Below are positions 42,358-52,943 of a stretch of 64,000 bases of DNA, piece after piece (positions within the stretch are counted from its first letter, which is position 1; every line of letters begins with the position of its first letter). The stretch lies in assembly GCA_023213315.1 (NCBI GenBank), contig JAKCPI010005285.1:1-64000 (forward strand). The letters run 5' to 3'. The stretch comes from Euborellia annulipes. Its lineage: Eukaryota > Arthropoda > Insecta > Dermaptera > Anisolabididae. Made by a program: the position numbers and the translations under genes. Below the pieces are notes generated by a model. That model saw only the letters and a program-made list of their open reading frames with translations, was not told the DNA's origin and did no database searches.

Positions 42358-42439
42358 ACCGAAAATTATCTTTATATTTATTTTATTATATGAGGGTAAT
42401 TTCATACAAACTTATGGTATCTTAATTTTTCTCTTCTAA

Positions 42440-43075
42440 AATATTGAATTTGAATTTAATATAAATACAATTAATTATAGAATAATAAGTGTGAGATTTA
42501 ATTTTAACTTTCCTTCCTTTTTTTTAACGCATCTATTCAGTTACTAATTGACGGATTTTCATGGGGTTTTTTTGCGCTTGGGCCGTAGCACAGTAGTCGT
42601 GTTATTGTCTCTTGTGCTCTGGGTCATCATCCCATTTCATGCGATAAAAATTTATTTCAATTCAATTGACTTCCAATCAATTCCCAATTAATGGCCTTCG
42701 ATGCCGAAAAAATCGAAGTATATTAAAAACAATTTTTTTTTTTTTTAAATCAGCATGATTCAATTTTTTCTCTCTTTCATTTAAATTATTTTTTTGTCTT
42801 TTAGGTTTTCTTCGGCATCGAAGATCCGTCTCTTTTTATTTCAATTGATTAGATCCCAATTGAATTGAAATGCATTTTTTATTGCATGAAATTGGATGAG
42901 AACCCGTGACCCATAGCACAAGAGACAATAACTCCACCATCAGGCACAATAAACCCCCCCATGAAAATCCGTCAATTAGTTACAAAAGGAAAAGTTAAAA
43001 TTAAATCTCACAATTATTATTTAAAAATTAATTATATTTAAATTAAATTCAAATTTAATATAGAGTAATTATATA
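42440..43075. mobile_element. Large fold-back element built from family J arms
   Basis: Outer arms: GTGAGATTTAATTTTAACTT ... AATTGACGGATTTTCATGGG on the left and the inverse on the right (CCCATGAAAATCCGTCAATT ... AAGTTAAAATTAAATCTCAC). Inner arms: TTATTGTCTCTTGTGCTCTG and TTCGATGCCGAAAAAATCGA with inverse partners near 42800-42940. About 635 bp, non-coding. Confidence 0.8.
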
Positions 43076-43083
43076 TAGTTTAA

Positions 43084-43690
43084 GGCGGAACAGGAGCGAA
43101 GGTGTTACGCATGTTTTTCCCGATAAGAGGACGTTGTGTGTCATAAAAAGTAAACCCAAAAAATCAAGTAATTCAAAATTGTGCCAAGAGATGTCAGAAT
43201 GGTAGCTAATAATATTTAATGCATTTTCATTGATCTTTTAACAATAAATACTTTATAAATGTTATTATATATTATGTATCTTTTATAAAAGCATAAAAAT
43301 ATATAAATATAGGCTAATAGTGGATCGGCTCTTAGACTAGCCTGCCATCTATTGCAAGAATGCTGAACTAATTTGACAGTTGGTTTTTTTAAATAAATCA
43401 TCTAAGCTTATTTTAAAAATTTCTTAATTCATATGTGATTAATAATAACAATAAATTCATTTTTAAATTAAAAAAAAAATTAAAGATTATTGGGGCAGAT
43501 TGTTTTTTGTATTTGCTTGATAACAAAAAAATTAATTACGATATATTTTTAATAAGTCATTAAAAGAATTATAGCTCGATGTCCCAATAATCTCTTATGA
43601 ATTTAATTCATTAAAAAAAAACCGCATTAAAAAATTCATTATAATAGTCTTGTTTTTTTAAAGTACGTTTAGACGTCGCTTCTGAACCCC
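43084..43690 (+). repeat. Family B copy 3, near full length
   Basis: Starts GGCGGAACAGGAGCGAAGG, with GTTACGCATGTTTTTCCCG, CCATCTATTGCAAGAATGCT, the AGATTATTGGGGCA dyad (one change) and the end AAGTACGTTTAGAC. Confidence 0.88.
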
Positions 43691-43721
43691 CTTAAGTCAT
43701 TTAGGTTTATTTTTATTTTTA

Positions 43722-43790
43722 ATATGGCTCCCGGTGGACGTTCCACATGCTGATTCTTGGAGGTCACCTTGAAATTTCCTCAAATAAATC
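43722..43790 (-). mobile_element. 5S-like SINE fragment
   Basis: GGCTCCCGGTGGACGTTCCA then CATGCTGATTCTTGGAGGTCA; its complement is collinear with the 3' part of 27343-27566. Confidence 0.5.
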
Positions 43791-44292
43791 CTTATCTCAA
43801 TTGTTAAGAAAATAAATCAGAAAAGCCTTACGTGAAATAAATCTTTTTCGTTAACGAATTAATTAGAGACGAAAGTTAAATTAAAAAAAAAAAAATGTTT
43901 ATTTTATCTAAATGCAAAATTAAAACCAATTTTAATTACAAAAGGAAAAAAAAGAAGCATCAACGTACAAAAATTACGTAAAAGTAATTATGATTTGAAT
44001 AAATTATGGGATCGTTCAGGATTCCCATTAAAGAAATTAGAGTTATAATTAAATATCAAATTTTTTCTTTGGAAAGTTTAATTTTATTTTTACACAACAA
44101 CATAGAATAAATTTTTGTTTTTATTAAACAAAACAAACAAACTAAATCATATGTTTAAGTAATTAATTATTCTCAAGGAAGTCTCTAGTAGAATTTCATT
44201 TTCGTTTTCCATTAAGACGTCAGAGATAGTCAAGTTTCAATTCATGTACAATCGGCACCATAAATAAATCATCTTTTATTTGAATGCAACTG
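43791..44292. other. Unassigned AT-rich stretch
   Basis: No recognised repeat or gene. Confidence 0.4.
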
Positions 44293-44543
44293 AAGGGGGG
44301 GTGCCTACCTCCTATACCAAACGTCGCGGGTTCGGACCCAGGCAGTCCGATGATTTTATTTAAGCCATTTGGATACCAGATGGCTTAAATAGAAATGCCT
44401 CAACCCACAATAGATAATATATATTACAACGGTTATCGTCAAAGTCTTTTGTGGCCTAAGTTGCCGAAAGGACTGTGTGAATGTGTGTGTGTGTGAGTGT
44501 GAATGAGAAAAAAGTGTGAATGTTTAAAAAAAAAAAAAAAACT
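44293..44543 (+). mobile_element. SINE D copy, 5'-truncated head
   Basis: Begins in the head at GTGCCTACCTCCTATACC, keeps the B-box GGGTTCGGACCC, the body and the GTGTGAATGTTT plus A-run tail. The A-box is missing. Confidence 0.8.
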
Positions 44544-44659
44544 GAAGGGGGGAAAAGACACATGCACTGGTTGCCTAAGTTCAAGGCTCCACTCTCTCGA
44601 GCTCATCAGGCACTTACCCATGACCCCAGATTAAACGAGCATATCTTACATATTTTTTC

Positions 44660-44808
44660 TTTCTCTTACCCTATATATGTTAATATATATAGAGAGAAAG
44701 TATTGGATTCATGTCAAAAATTCGATGTCGAGATTTTCATGGATATACATGTTTTGAGGTCCACTGAATCCAAAAAAGTGGTTTTCGCGACATGGTCTGT
44801 GTGTGGTC
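44660..44808 (+). mobile_element. Family A 5' end only
   Basis: CTTTCTCTTACCCTATATATG, AGAGAGAAAGTATTGGATTC and CGACATGGTCTGTGTGTGG; breaks off at the microsatellite. Confidence 0.8.
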
Positions 44809-45159
44809 TTTAAAATACAAAGGTTGGCCAGAAACTAGTAAACAAACAATTTTCAAGTCACAGTTTTTGATTGGTCCACGTCATGAAGCTTATATTTTTC
44901 TATTTAGCAGCGTTGTTGACTGCCTATAACCTAGTTCACATTCATTTTGTTTTATTTGCAAATTTATATTTTCTGGCTAAACTAATTTAGACCTGGTATT
45001 TCATTGCTTTGTATTAATAATATACTGTTTATAAATATTTTTTATAATTGATTTGTTTCGAAAGATCTTTTACAAAAAGAGGAGCTCCATGACGTCACTC
45101 TCTTGGAGTGGAAAAAATGTAAACAAACCGAGTTTGACCCCCCCCCCCCCCTCCCTCGA
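44809..45159. other. Unassigned stretch
   Basis: No recognised family; a C-run at 45139-45152. Confidence 0.4.
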
Positions 45160-45293
45160 GAATTTTACATCTTGAATTCTAATAATATTATTATATATTA
45201 TATCGGCTGAAACTAAACATATGTTGAATCTGTTGTGACAAGCACAGAACGCAACTTTCTCCTACTGAAGGAAAGAAAAACTTGTGTGCTATG
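45160..45293 (+). mobile_element. Family A 3' fragment, truncated by a hAT
   Basis: GAATTTTACATCTTGAATTC, AACTAAACATATGTTGAAT, CTGTTGTGACAAGCACAGAAC and part of the hairpin up to CTTGTGTGCTATG; the remainder is lost at the hAT insertion. Confidence 0.7.
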
Positions 45294-45509
45294 TAAGGTC
45301 TGACCGAAACAAGATTTTCAGCCGAAACCGAAACTGAATTTCGGCCTCAATCTTAGTTTTTGCCGAACCCGAAACTTGTTAGATGCCAGCCAATCTTATT
45401 TGATGTTTTTTTTTTTTTTGTGTGTACGAGTCTCATCCCATGTTTTCAAACTCAGGTTTCGGCTGGTTTCTGGCCGAATTGGCCGAAACCGAAACTTCGG
45501 TCGGTTCTA
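45294..45509. mobile_element. hAT element, TAAGGTCTGACCGAAAC ends
   Basis: Third member of the TAGG-RCCGACCGAA family: TAAGGTCTGACCGAAACAAG and complement of TAGAACCGACCGAAGTTTC. Flanks GTGCTATG and GTGCTGTA share the first five bases. 216 bp. Confidence 0.65.
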
Positions 45510-45923
45510 GTGCTGTATACGAGTCATTGGCTACATCCTTTATTATATTAAAAATTTTCCAATTTTTAATAACAGCCTCAACTTGTTATTTACTTCATTT
45601 CTAGGAGGTATTTTATTTCCCACATCACAGAGGCTGCTCTTCACTCACTTGGGAGAATAATTTTTTTTTTTTTTTTCTATTTTGAAAGTAGCCTATAAAC
45701 AAAATAGACTTACTTTCTTATTTATAGTTTGTTGCCAATTGTTCTTTTTTTTAATAGTAGTGCCAATTGATATCACTACTACTTCCTATTTCTAGAAATT
45801 AAATTTTACAGATCGTTGTTGAATTTTTTTTCCATTATGTATTTCAGTATCGAAATAATGTCGTCGTTTCCCTTGTATGAAAATACTTGACTAACGAAAG
45901 TTTTATTTATCTTTCTACTCGAG
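45510..45923. other. Unassigned stretch
   Basis: No recognised element; T-runs at about 45661 and 45930. Confidence 0.35.
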
Positions 45924-46167
45924 TTTTTTTTTTTTTAGACACTCACACTTTTTTCTCATTCACACAGTCTTTTCGGCAACTTAGGCCATTTAAGACTTTA
46001 CGATATCCTTTATTGATAAATATACATATATGGGGTCCAGGCATTCTTATTTAAGCCATTTGGTATCCAAATGGCTTAAATAAAATCATCGGATTGCCTG
46101 GGGTCCGAATCCGCGACGTTTGGTATACGAGGTTAGCACGCTAACCTCTACGCCAAGCCCCGAGGGC
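45924..46167 (-). mobile_element. SINE D copy with 10-bp target duplication
   Basis: Flanks TCTACTCGAG at 45914-45923 and 46168-46177, perfect. The minus-strand head has A-box TGGCGTAGAGGTTAGCG, the palindrome GAGGTTAGC-GT-GCTAACCTC and B-box GGATTCGGACCC. Body and tail complete but shortened. Confidence 0.9.
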
Positions 46168-46289
46168 TCTACTCGAGTTGTTGAGCGATGTAGTGGTTGT
46201 TACTCAGTCACATTATGTTTATATTAATATTTGTATTTTTTTATTTGATTTATAATTGTCCTATATAATAAATCATTTTCTCTCCAAGG

Positions 46290-46400
46290 TACAAAGCGTG
46301 TATTTCCATAAAAATCTCGACATGGAATTTTTAACATGAATCCAATTCTCTCCATATAAACCTGTATTAACATATATGCCTGTATATAGATAAAAGAAAC
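46290..46400 (-). mobile_element. Family A 5' fragment, old
   Basis: CATAAAAATCTCGACATGGA, ATTTTTAACATGAATCCAAT and GATAAAAGAAAC at the terminus. Diverged. Confidence 0.55.
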
Positions 46401-46426
46401 TAATAATAACATGCAGGCAAATACAA

Positions 46427-46803
46427 TCTATAAGTTATATAATAATTGCGGAGTGTCCGTCTGTCTGTCACGCTCTATTTAGGCAACTTCCCGTTGTAAT
46501 TTTGAAATGAAATTTTTATAAAGAGGACCTTCTCGGGATTACAGGAAAATTATTTTCATCGCGAAATTCCTATAACTTTTTGAGTTATTAATTCTTAAAG
46601 TTACGATTTCTCCCATAGGAAATGTATAGAGAAATATTTATGTATTCTTTGCATTTGTGTATTCTATGAATGTAAACAAATCCTCACTGGATTGGAATGG
46701 AATAATAATAATTTTCTTTTCATAATTAAGAAAAGGCGAGGGTCCACCGCAGGCGGGCCCGAGCCAGCTGGCGGGGGGTCCAGTGTGTAAATAGGGCGGC
46801 TAG
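46427..46803 (+). mobile_element. Helitron-like family K copy without SINE
   Basis: Starts TCTATAAGTTATATAATAAT, then GTCCGTCTGTCTGTCACGC, the GATTTCTCCCATAGGAAATG body, GAATGGAATAATAATAATTT, a GC-rich end and GGCGGCTAG. Preceded by A; followed by C where T would be expected. 377 bp. Gives the empty site for the SINE in copies 9109 and 47383. Confidence 0.65.
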
Positions 46804-47382
46804 CAAATATTTAATATTTCAAGAAATGTAGCTCCCTCCCCCACTTATTCTTTATTCTCCTTTCCCTCCAGTTGTATTAATTTCCAGGAGACCCATTTAT
46901 TTTTGACGTCATCAACAGCATGACAGCATATTAAAATAGATTGGAGAGATTGCTTTTTTTTTTTTTTTTTTGCTTTAGGTGGATGATAGGAAATGTTGGC
47001 CTTGTGTTGTCACGAAATTTTGACCATAGCGTGTTGAAATCTGACCTGTGCTAGAGGTCCCTCGAGTCGAGATTGCTTAACGATTATCCCCCCCCCTCCC
47101 TTCTTTCTATGTCATTTTAAATAATTAAAATTAATTCATCAAACCTTATAGCCTTCTTACACTATTACAAGTGTAGTCAAATACTACGTATTAGAAAACA
47201 ACGAAAGCCGACAGATCACCTTCATCTCAGATTTCTATTAAATTTCGGTCATAGGTACAGTCAATAGAGGCTAAGAAAAAGCCCCAATATTTGACAAATT
47301 TTTTAACCCAAAAGAGATTTTTGTCGTAATTAATTTTTTTACAGATATTTACCACTTAATTAGTATAACTTTATTTTTAAGA
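46804..47382. other. Unassigned stretch with old repeat remnant
   Basis: Near 47218-47300 it matches the region at 23400-23470 (CATCTCAGATTTCTATTAAA). Nothing else recognised. Confidence 0.4.
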
Positions 47383-47943
47383 CTAGCCGCGCGCCCGACT
47401 TCAGCGGGCTTCGAGGATAGGCGGGGGCCGCCCCCTGGACCCCCCAGCTGGCTCGGGCCCGCCTGCGGCGGACCCTCGCCTTTCTTGATTATGAAAAGAA
47501 ATTTTTTTTTTTTATTTTTTAAATAAAAAAACATTCACACTTTTTTCTCATTCACACTCACACTACACACACATTCACACTGTCTTTTCGGCAGCTCAGG
47601 CCATATAAGACATTTACGATATCCGTTATTTATGAATTTATATATATAGGGGTCCAGGCATTTTTATTTAAGCCATCTGGTATCCAGATGGCTTAAATAA
47701 AATCATCGGACTGCCTGGGGTCCGAACCCGCGACGTTTGGTATATGAGGTTAGCACGCTAACCTCTACACCACGCCCCGTGGGCAAGAAAATTATTATTA
47801 CTCGTATTCCAATTCAGTGCCTGCTTGAGGATTTGTTTATATTCAAAGAATACACAACTGCAAAGAGTACTTAAATATTTCTCTATACATTTCCTATGGG
47901 AGAAATCGTAACTTTAGGAATTAATAACTCAAAAAGTTAATTA
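47383..47943 (-). mobile_element. Helitron-like family K copy with SINE, cut by family A
   Basis: The minus 3' end is CTAG followed by T, with GC hairpins (GAAGCCCGCTGAAGTCGGGC). SINE D inside at 47503-47784. The 5' part stops at AACTCAAAAAGTTAATTAAA, where family A begins. Confidence 0.65.
47503..47784 (-). mobile_element. SINE D copy at the same site in family K as copy 2
   Basis: Complete: A-box TGGTGTAGAGGTTAGCG, B-box GGGTTCGGACCC, poly(A). Flanks AAGAAATT and AAGAAAATT. Same insertion position as 9162-9422. Confidence 0.88.
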
Positions 47944-47947
47944 AAAA

Positions 47948-48625
47948 TAAAAAAATCTGGTGTGACTGGCTCATAGCACTCAACTTTCTCTTACCTTCGG
48001 TAATTGAAAGTTATGTACTGTGCTTGTCACACCAGATTTTTTGTGTCGGCATATATTTAGTTTCCGAAAGTACCGTACATTCGATTTTCAAGATGTAAAA
48101 TTTATATGTGAAAATATTTATATTTTGTTACCATGGCAACTATTTCTCCTAATTTTTATTTTTTTTCTTATTTTAACGGTTAATTACTCATTAACTTGAA
48201 GAACAAAAGCGGGAGAACACTCTCCCGTTTTTAAAATGATCTCCGAATATGCCACAAGGGAGTGCGAACTTTCGGTATAGAGAAATTAATGGATGGATAT
48301 TTATTTATTCCCTATTTGTAACTAATTTATTTTGAGCTGTATTTTATAGCTTCATGTATTTGTTTTTTTGTTTTCTTTTGTGCGATAATGTACTCTCCCT
48401 GTAACTGGGAAATCCTGTTGGGAGTTTGAGAAGTAAATAAATAAATAAATAAACTTATTGTTATTTGTGAAACAAAACCTGTCCGGGACTCTCACAAACA
48501 TACACAGAAAATTTCATCATAATTGGTTCAGTCGTTTAGGAGGAGTTCAGTCACATACACACGTACAGAAGAATTATATAAATAAAAGATTACATATATA
48601 CATAGATAAGAGAAAGTAAAAATAC
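47948..48625 (-). mobile_element. Family A copy with replaced centre
   Basis: Left part: hairpin 47954-48036 and GTTACCATGGCAACT at about 48128. Right part only ATTACATATATACATAGATA then AGAGAAAGTAAAAATAC at 48590-48625. Between them lies a LINE-like 3' segment, so most of the family A body is gone. Confidence 0.75.
48160..48600 (+). mobile_element. Non-LTR retrotransposon 3' region(s)
   Basis: One piece ends in (AAAT)n at about 48434-48454, preceded by TGTAACTGGGAAATCCTGTT. A second piece contains AAAATTTCATCATAATTGGT, TCAGTCGTTTAGGAGGAGTT and ACACACGTACAGAAGAATTA, wording shared by many arthropod RTE-like LINE and SINE 3' ends (established, from memory). No ORF left. Confidence 0.5.
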
Positions 48626-49020
48626 ACATTTTGTAAGGGCAGGTGTATAATGAAAATATTTTGCCTTTGCTGATTAGTTATGTATGACGAACGTAAAAGT
48701 CCTGATTTCTCTACTTTTTTCTGGATTTATCCGCTATCACGTGGACATATGACAGGTGATAATTAAATTTTAAAATTTTTTAATTATTCCTTTTTTTATC
48801 TCTCAAGCCATTTATTCAAATTATACTGTAGTTATCAATATAATATGAATATTTTTTATATTATATTCTGACCTCTGTGAGTATCCTCTAAGCCTCCAAC
48901 ATCTGCCCCCCCCCCCGCCAGCCCGCATCTATCGCAGATATTTCTAAAAATGTGGATCTCTTGTCTGGGAACAAAAATATCTCAAAAACAATTTATAGCT
49001 GAGATGTTATAAGTAGGAGA
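48626..49020. other. Unassigned stretch
   Basis: C-run at 48907-48919; nothing else recognised. Confidence 0.35.
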
Positions 49021-49023
49021 TAA

Positions 49024-49127
49024 CGAGAGATGCAGCTAAGGTTATTTTTTTATTTATTTAATTTTAGTATATAGAGATTTACATAACTGACGTTTCGATT
49101 CCGTACTTGAACCAAAATAAATAAAGA
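49024..49127. repeat. Short inverted-repeat element with GACGTTTCG core
   Basis: GAGAGATGCAGCTAAGGTTA and complement of GAGAGATGCAGCGTAAGGTTA are its arms. The centre has CTGACGTTTCGATTCCGTAC, a degenerate relative of the hammerhead-like motifs on minus. Confidence 0.6.
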
Positions 49128-49189
49128 AATAACCTTACGCTGCATCTCTCATTTCTACCCTCTTATTAAAAAATATCTCAATAACGAAA

Positions 49190-49634
49190 AGAGCTAGGAG
49201 GTTGAAATTTTATATTTAAGTTAGGCACCTCCATGGGACATGACACGAAGCTTTTGAACAAAATCGGTCAAAGAGTACTAGTACTTTACTGATGCACTTT
49301 TTTAGTTTTTTTCGATTTTCTCAAAATTCGCTCTAACGATTTTGATTAAAATTCAAAAATCAATTATTTTTAGATGCTCTTTCAAATGTATATTCTCGTT
49401 TTGCCCTCAAAAATGTTTGAAGCACACTTTACTCTTGTACTTCATAGGAAAGATAGGAGAAATGGTTGCCATGGTAACAAAATATAAATATTTTCCCATA
49501 CTTATAAATTTTACATCTGAATTCAAATATTCCCTACTGCCGGGAACTAAATACATGTCGACACAAAAAATCTGGTGTGACAAGCACAGTACACAACTTT
49601 CGATTACCGAAGGTAAGAGTCACACCAGATTTTT
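49190..49634 (+). mobile_element. Family A copy, 5'-truncated, hairpin deleted internally
   Basis: Starts GAAAAGAGCTAGGAGGTTG. X-box GTTGCCATGGTAAC at about 49463. The hairpin jumps from GGTAAGAG to TCACACCAG, losing about 22 bp of the right arm. Inserted next to TTTTTAAATATTGG of family E. Confidence 0.85.
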
Positions 49635-49635
49635 A

Positions 49636-49994
49636 AATATTGGCGACTGTCATTTTCGAGAATTTTTTGACTTTCTTGTTAAGATATCTTTAAAAGATTT
49701 CGGCAGAAACTTTTGATTTTATGTTTAACGTATTCCTCGGAAGTCAATTGATAAAATGTAAGTTTTTTTGTTTTTTTACCTATTGCAGAGATGGCTATAT
49801 AATTCGATATGTGTGCGTTTCGTCGACATTCCCCATAGACTACATGTTAAATTTCAATTAAAATTAATTACACGATAACCCTGGGTCAGATCTGGTTCAA
49901 AATTTTATTTTATACGTATGTGATAGTGATTAATAACATAGGTATTAAAAAATTAGCTTATAATCTAACAAAGTTCTTTAATGTTCGAACAACC
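49636..49994 (+). mobile_element. Family E copy 2, 3' part
   Basis: Begins AATATTGGCGACTGTCATTT, includes ATTCGATATGTGTGCGTTTC and ends TTCGAACAACC followed by TTAA (49995-49998). Confidence 0.8.
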
Positions 49995-49998
49995 TTAA

Positions 49999-50547
49999 CT
50001 AATCCACGAGTTCAAACTGCACAATATCCATCTTATAAATTTATAATCAATTTAACACGCAGCTATGAGACCTTTATTTATTTAAAAAAAAAAAAAACTA
50101 ACAAGTATTTCCTTAAGGAAGAGGGAGAAAAAAAGGGGAGGGGGGGGAGAAGGAGGGGGGGAGGGGGAAAATATTTTTTTATTATTAAAATGATGTGAAA
50201 GAAAGGAAATCAAATAAACTAATTTAATCCAAGATTAAATTACTATAATTACCAAGAGAGGAGAAAGTATAAATATTTACAAAAAAAAGGATTATTTTTT
50301 TTTTTTAGTTATTTAGTTTGAATTCACACAAAATATTTATCTTAAAAAAAAAATAAATAAAATAAAATTACTCTTTCTTTCTTTTTTACTTTTAAATTTC
50401 TCTAAAATTGGACGGTATAATTGAAGGCTATTCATTCACTAGTCAACTCGATTAACTGCATATATAGGCGTCAGAGGGGCGGGGAGAGGAGGGGGAGGGG
50501 GTCAAGCCAACAAAAAAATTTATATTCAATGATAAATTCTATTAAAA
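49999..50547. other. Unassigned stretch with purine-rich tracts
   Basis: The strongest purine run is 50118-50170 (GGGG/GGAG/AAGG mix). A second GAGGGGCGGGGAGAGGAGGG lies near 50474. No gene. Confidence 0.45.
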
Positions 50548-51005
50548 ACAAAAAATCTGGTGCGACTGGTCGCACAGCACACAACTTTCTCTTATCTTCG
50601 GTAATCGAAAGTTGCGTTCTGTGCTTATCACACCAGATTTTTTTCGTGTCGACATATATTTAGTTTCCGCCGATATATTAGAATTCAAGATGTAAAATTT
50701 ATAAATATAGAAAAATATTTATATTTTTATACCATGGCAACCATTTCTCCTATCTTTCCTATGGAGTACAAGAGTAAAGTCGTCTTCATAAGATTTAAAT
50801 GGCAAAACGAGAATATACATTTTAAAGAGCATCTAAAAAATAATTGTTTTATGAATTTTAATCAAAATCGTTAGAGCGAATTTTGAGAAAATCGAAAAAA
50901 ACTGAAAAAGTGCATCAGTAAAGTACTAGTACTCTGGACTATTTTGATTAAAAGCTTATTTTCTCAAACTCTCGGGGTGTGTTTACCTTAAATATAAAAT
51001 CTCCC
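50548..51005 (-). mobile_element. Family A copy, 5'-truncated
   Basis: Hairpin 50555-50640 with paired changes (GGTGCGAC and TATCACACC), X-box weakened (TATACCATGGCAACC at about 50727), body ends GTTTACCTTAAATATAAAA. Confidence 0.85.
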
Positions 51006-51081
51006 CCTCCTCCCCAATGAAATCCAAGAATTACTGGACATTAAGCTCTATTAATAAAAAATATTTAATAATTTTCCCCTG

Positions 51082-51333
51082 GCCCACGGGGCTTGGAGTA
51101 GTTGGTAGCGTGTCTACCTTCTATACCGAACGTCGCGGGTTCGGACCCCAGGCAGTCCGATAATTTTATTTAAGGCATTTGGATACCAAATGACTTAAAT
51201 AAAAATGCCTGGACCCCAATATGTATAATAATCATTAACGGATATCGTTTAAAGTCTTAAATGGCCTGAGTTGCCGAAAAGACCGTGTGAATGTGTGTGT
51301 GAATCTGAGTGTGAATGAGAAAAAAGTGTGAAT

Positions 51334-51362
<29 letters not shown>
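51082..51362 (+). mobile_element. SINE D reference copy with perfect 12-bp duplication
   Basis: Flanks AATTTTCCCCTG at 51070-51081 and 51363-51374. The head CACGGGGCTTGGAGTAGTTG has an A-box with one mismatch and B-box GGGTTCGGACCCC; then a tRNA-unrelated body (GCATTTGGATACC, GTTGCCGAAAAGACCGTGTG) and a 24-base A-run. 281 bp. Pol III-type internal promoter (inference from boxes). Confidence 0.93.
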
Positions 51363-51368
<6 letters not shown>

Positions 51369-51482
51369 CCCCTGTAATTTTGCAATTTGAGAAAATTTGA
51401 AAAATTTGAAAAAAGAAAAGTATTTTCTTGTGTTTTTTTTCCCTAGTATTACTAATTAGATTAGTTGAATCTTACCAATCAT

Positions 51483-51868
51483 CAGGGGCGTATATAAGGG
51501 GGGGGGTGAGGGGGCCCGGGCCCTTCCTCCCAAAATTTTCCAAATGCATATACATATCTAGGGATATAGAGACAATAGAGGGTCTCGCCCCCCCCCCCCC
51601 CCCCCCCGAAATGCTTGCTCGGCCCCGCAGCACGAAAATTTAGGCTCCGCAAAAGAGCCAATGTTCCGTGGCAAAATTTTTGTGTCCCTAAAAAAAAAGT
51701 CAAATGAAAATTTTCACGGTAGGGAAAAAAATTTCCTTGCAGGGAGGAAAATTTTGGCTGCGCAAAATCAAAATTTTTCGCAGGGCAGAAAACTTTGGTT
51801 CCGAAAAAAAAAAAAAATTTGAGTTCAGCCCCCCCCCCCCCCCGAAAAAATTTCTATATACGCCCCTG
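51483..51868. mobile_element. hAT element, CAGGGGCGTATATA ends, complete
   Basis: Ends CAGGGGCGTATATAAGGGG and complement of CAGGGGCGTATATAGAAA. Flanks CCAATCAT (51475-51482) and CCAATTAT (51869-51876), 7 of 8. 386 bp with long C-runs and CGCAGGG/TTCGCAGGG repeats. Confidence 0.88.
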
Positions 51869-51876
51869 CCAATTAT

Positions 51877-52121
51877 GTAAATTGTTCTAATATATTTCCT
51901 GTAGCAAATTTTTTGAAATATATACCATACTTTGACAATTGATTTATTTCAATAGATTTCTTAGACCGCCTCAATTACTGGGGGCGGGGAGGGATCGTGA
52001 CTTTAACCCCCCCCCCCCCCTGCGCTCATCAAAAATATCTCTCTACGGTAAAAAGCAAAAAGTGATAGTTTCTCAAAAAATAAAGTTATGACAAAAAAAA
52101 AAATATTAGCCTATTATTGAA
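51877..52121. other. Unassigned stretch
   Basis: C-run near 52006-52020; no element recognised. Confidence 0.35.
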
Positions 52122-52430
52122 ATTCCTATCGGGATCACCGTTTATGGTGTGCTTTCGTGTACGAAGACACACACCTCAAACCTAACCGGCCTCTGGGCGT
52201 AGCCATCCCCGTGAAGTTACTTTATTTCTTATCTCTAACTCCTCCTCCTGCGTTCAATCTTATTTCTGGTTCCTTTTCTATGCTAGGGTAGGATATCCTT
52301 AGTTGAGGAGGGACTCCCTCAACTCCTTTAGAAGAATGCATCACTGAGAGGGAACCTTCTTTACGTCCCTTCCACAGGACGGGATGTGTTGCTCTCCTCG
52401 TAGAGTTCCTTAGGTGACTATAATATTTTC
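52122..52430 (-). mobile_element. SINE H copy, head missing
   Basis: GAAATTCCTATCGGGATCAC, TTTCGTGTACGAAGACACAC, a middle with GAGGAGGGACTCCCTCAACT not present in the copy at 36051, and CAGGACGGGATGTGTTGCTC. 5' truncated at about 52430. Confidence 0.8.
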
Positions 52431-52943
52431 AATAAAGTAGATGATCGGTGCCTTTGAGACAAAGTTATTATAAATAAGCTAATTATTATTAATATTATCC
52501 TTTATCTATGCTATTTTTTTCCTTAACGCCTCTAAAATGAAGATTAAAACAAAATGTCAAAAATTATCTAAAGATGTCATTTATAAAAAAAAAAATAATA
52601 ATAATAAATAAATGTCAGACTTTTGAAATATTTCTTGCTTTGTTTCGTGTCTTTTTTTTTTTTTTTGTTATCTTTAATTGCCTCCTGTTCATTGTCTCGT
52701 TACTGAAACCCGCCTACACTCTAATAATCTTATTCAAATCTTGGAAATATTTGCCCTCTTTATGTAAAAAAAATAAATAAAAAAAACACACAGAAAATGA
52801 AATTAAGTTCATTTTTAATGGACGAGAGAGCAGAAAATTTGTTTAAGTTTAATTAAATTAAAAACAACAAGAATTTGTTTGTTTGTTTGAATAAAAATTA
52901 CCAAAAATTGAAAGTATAAATTATTTTTTCCATGATGATTTAA
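52431..52943. other. Unassigned AT-rich stretch
   Basis: No recognised element; short (AAT)n and T-runs. Confidence 0.35.

Noticed and set aside
49342..49716. Longest open frame in the window, 124 codons on plus
   Set aside because: It reads through family A body, the deleted hairpin and into family E; the frame crosses two element boundaries and cannot be an evolved protein.
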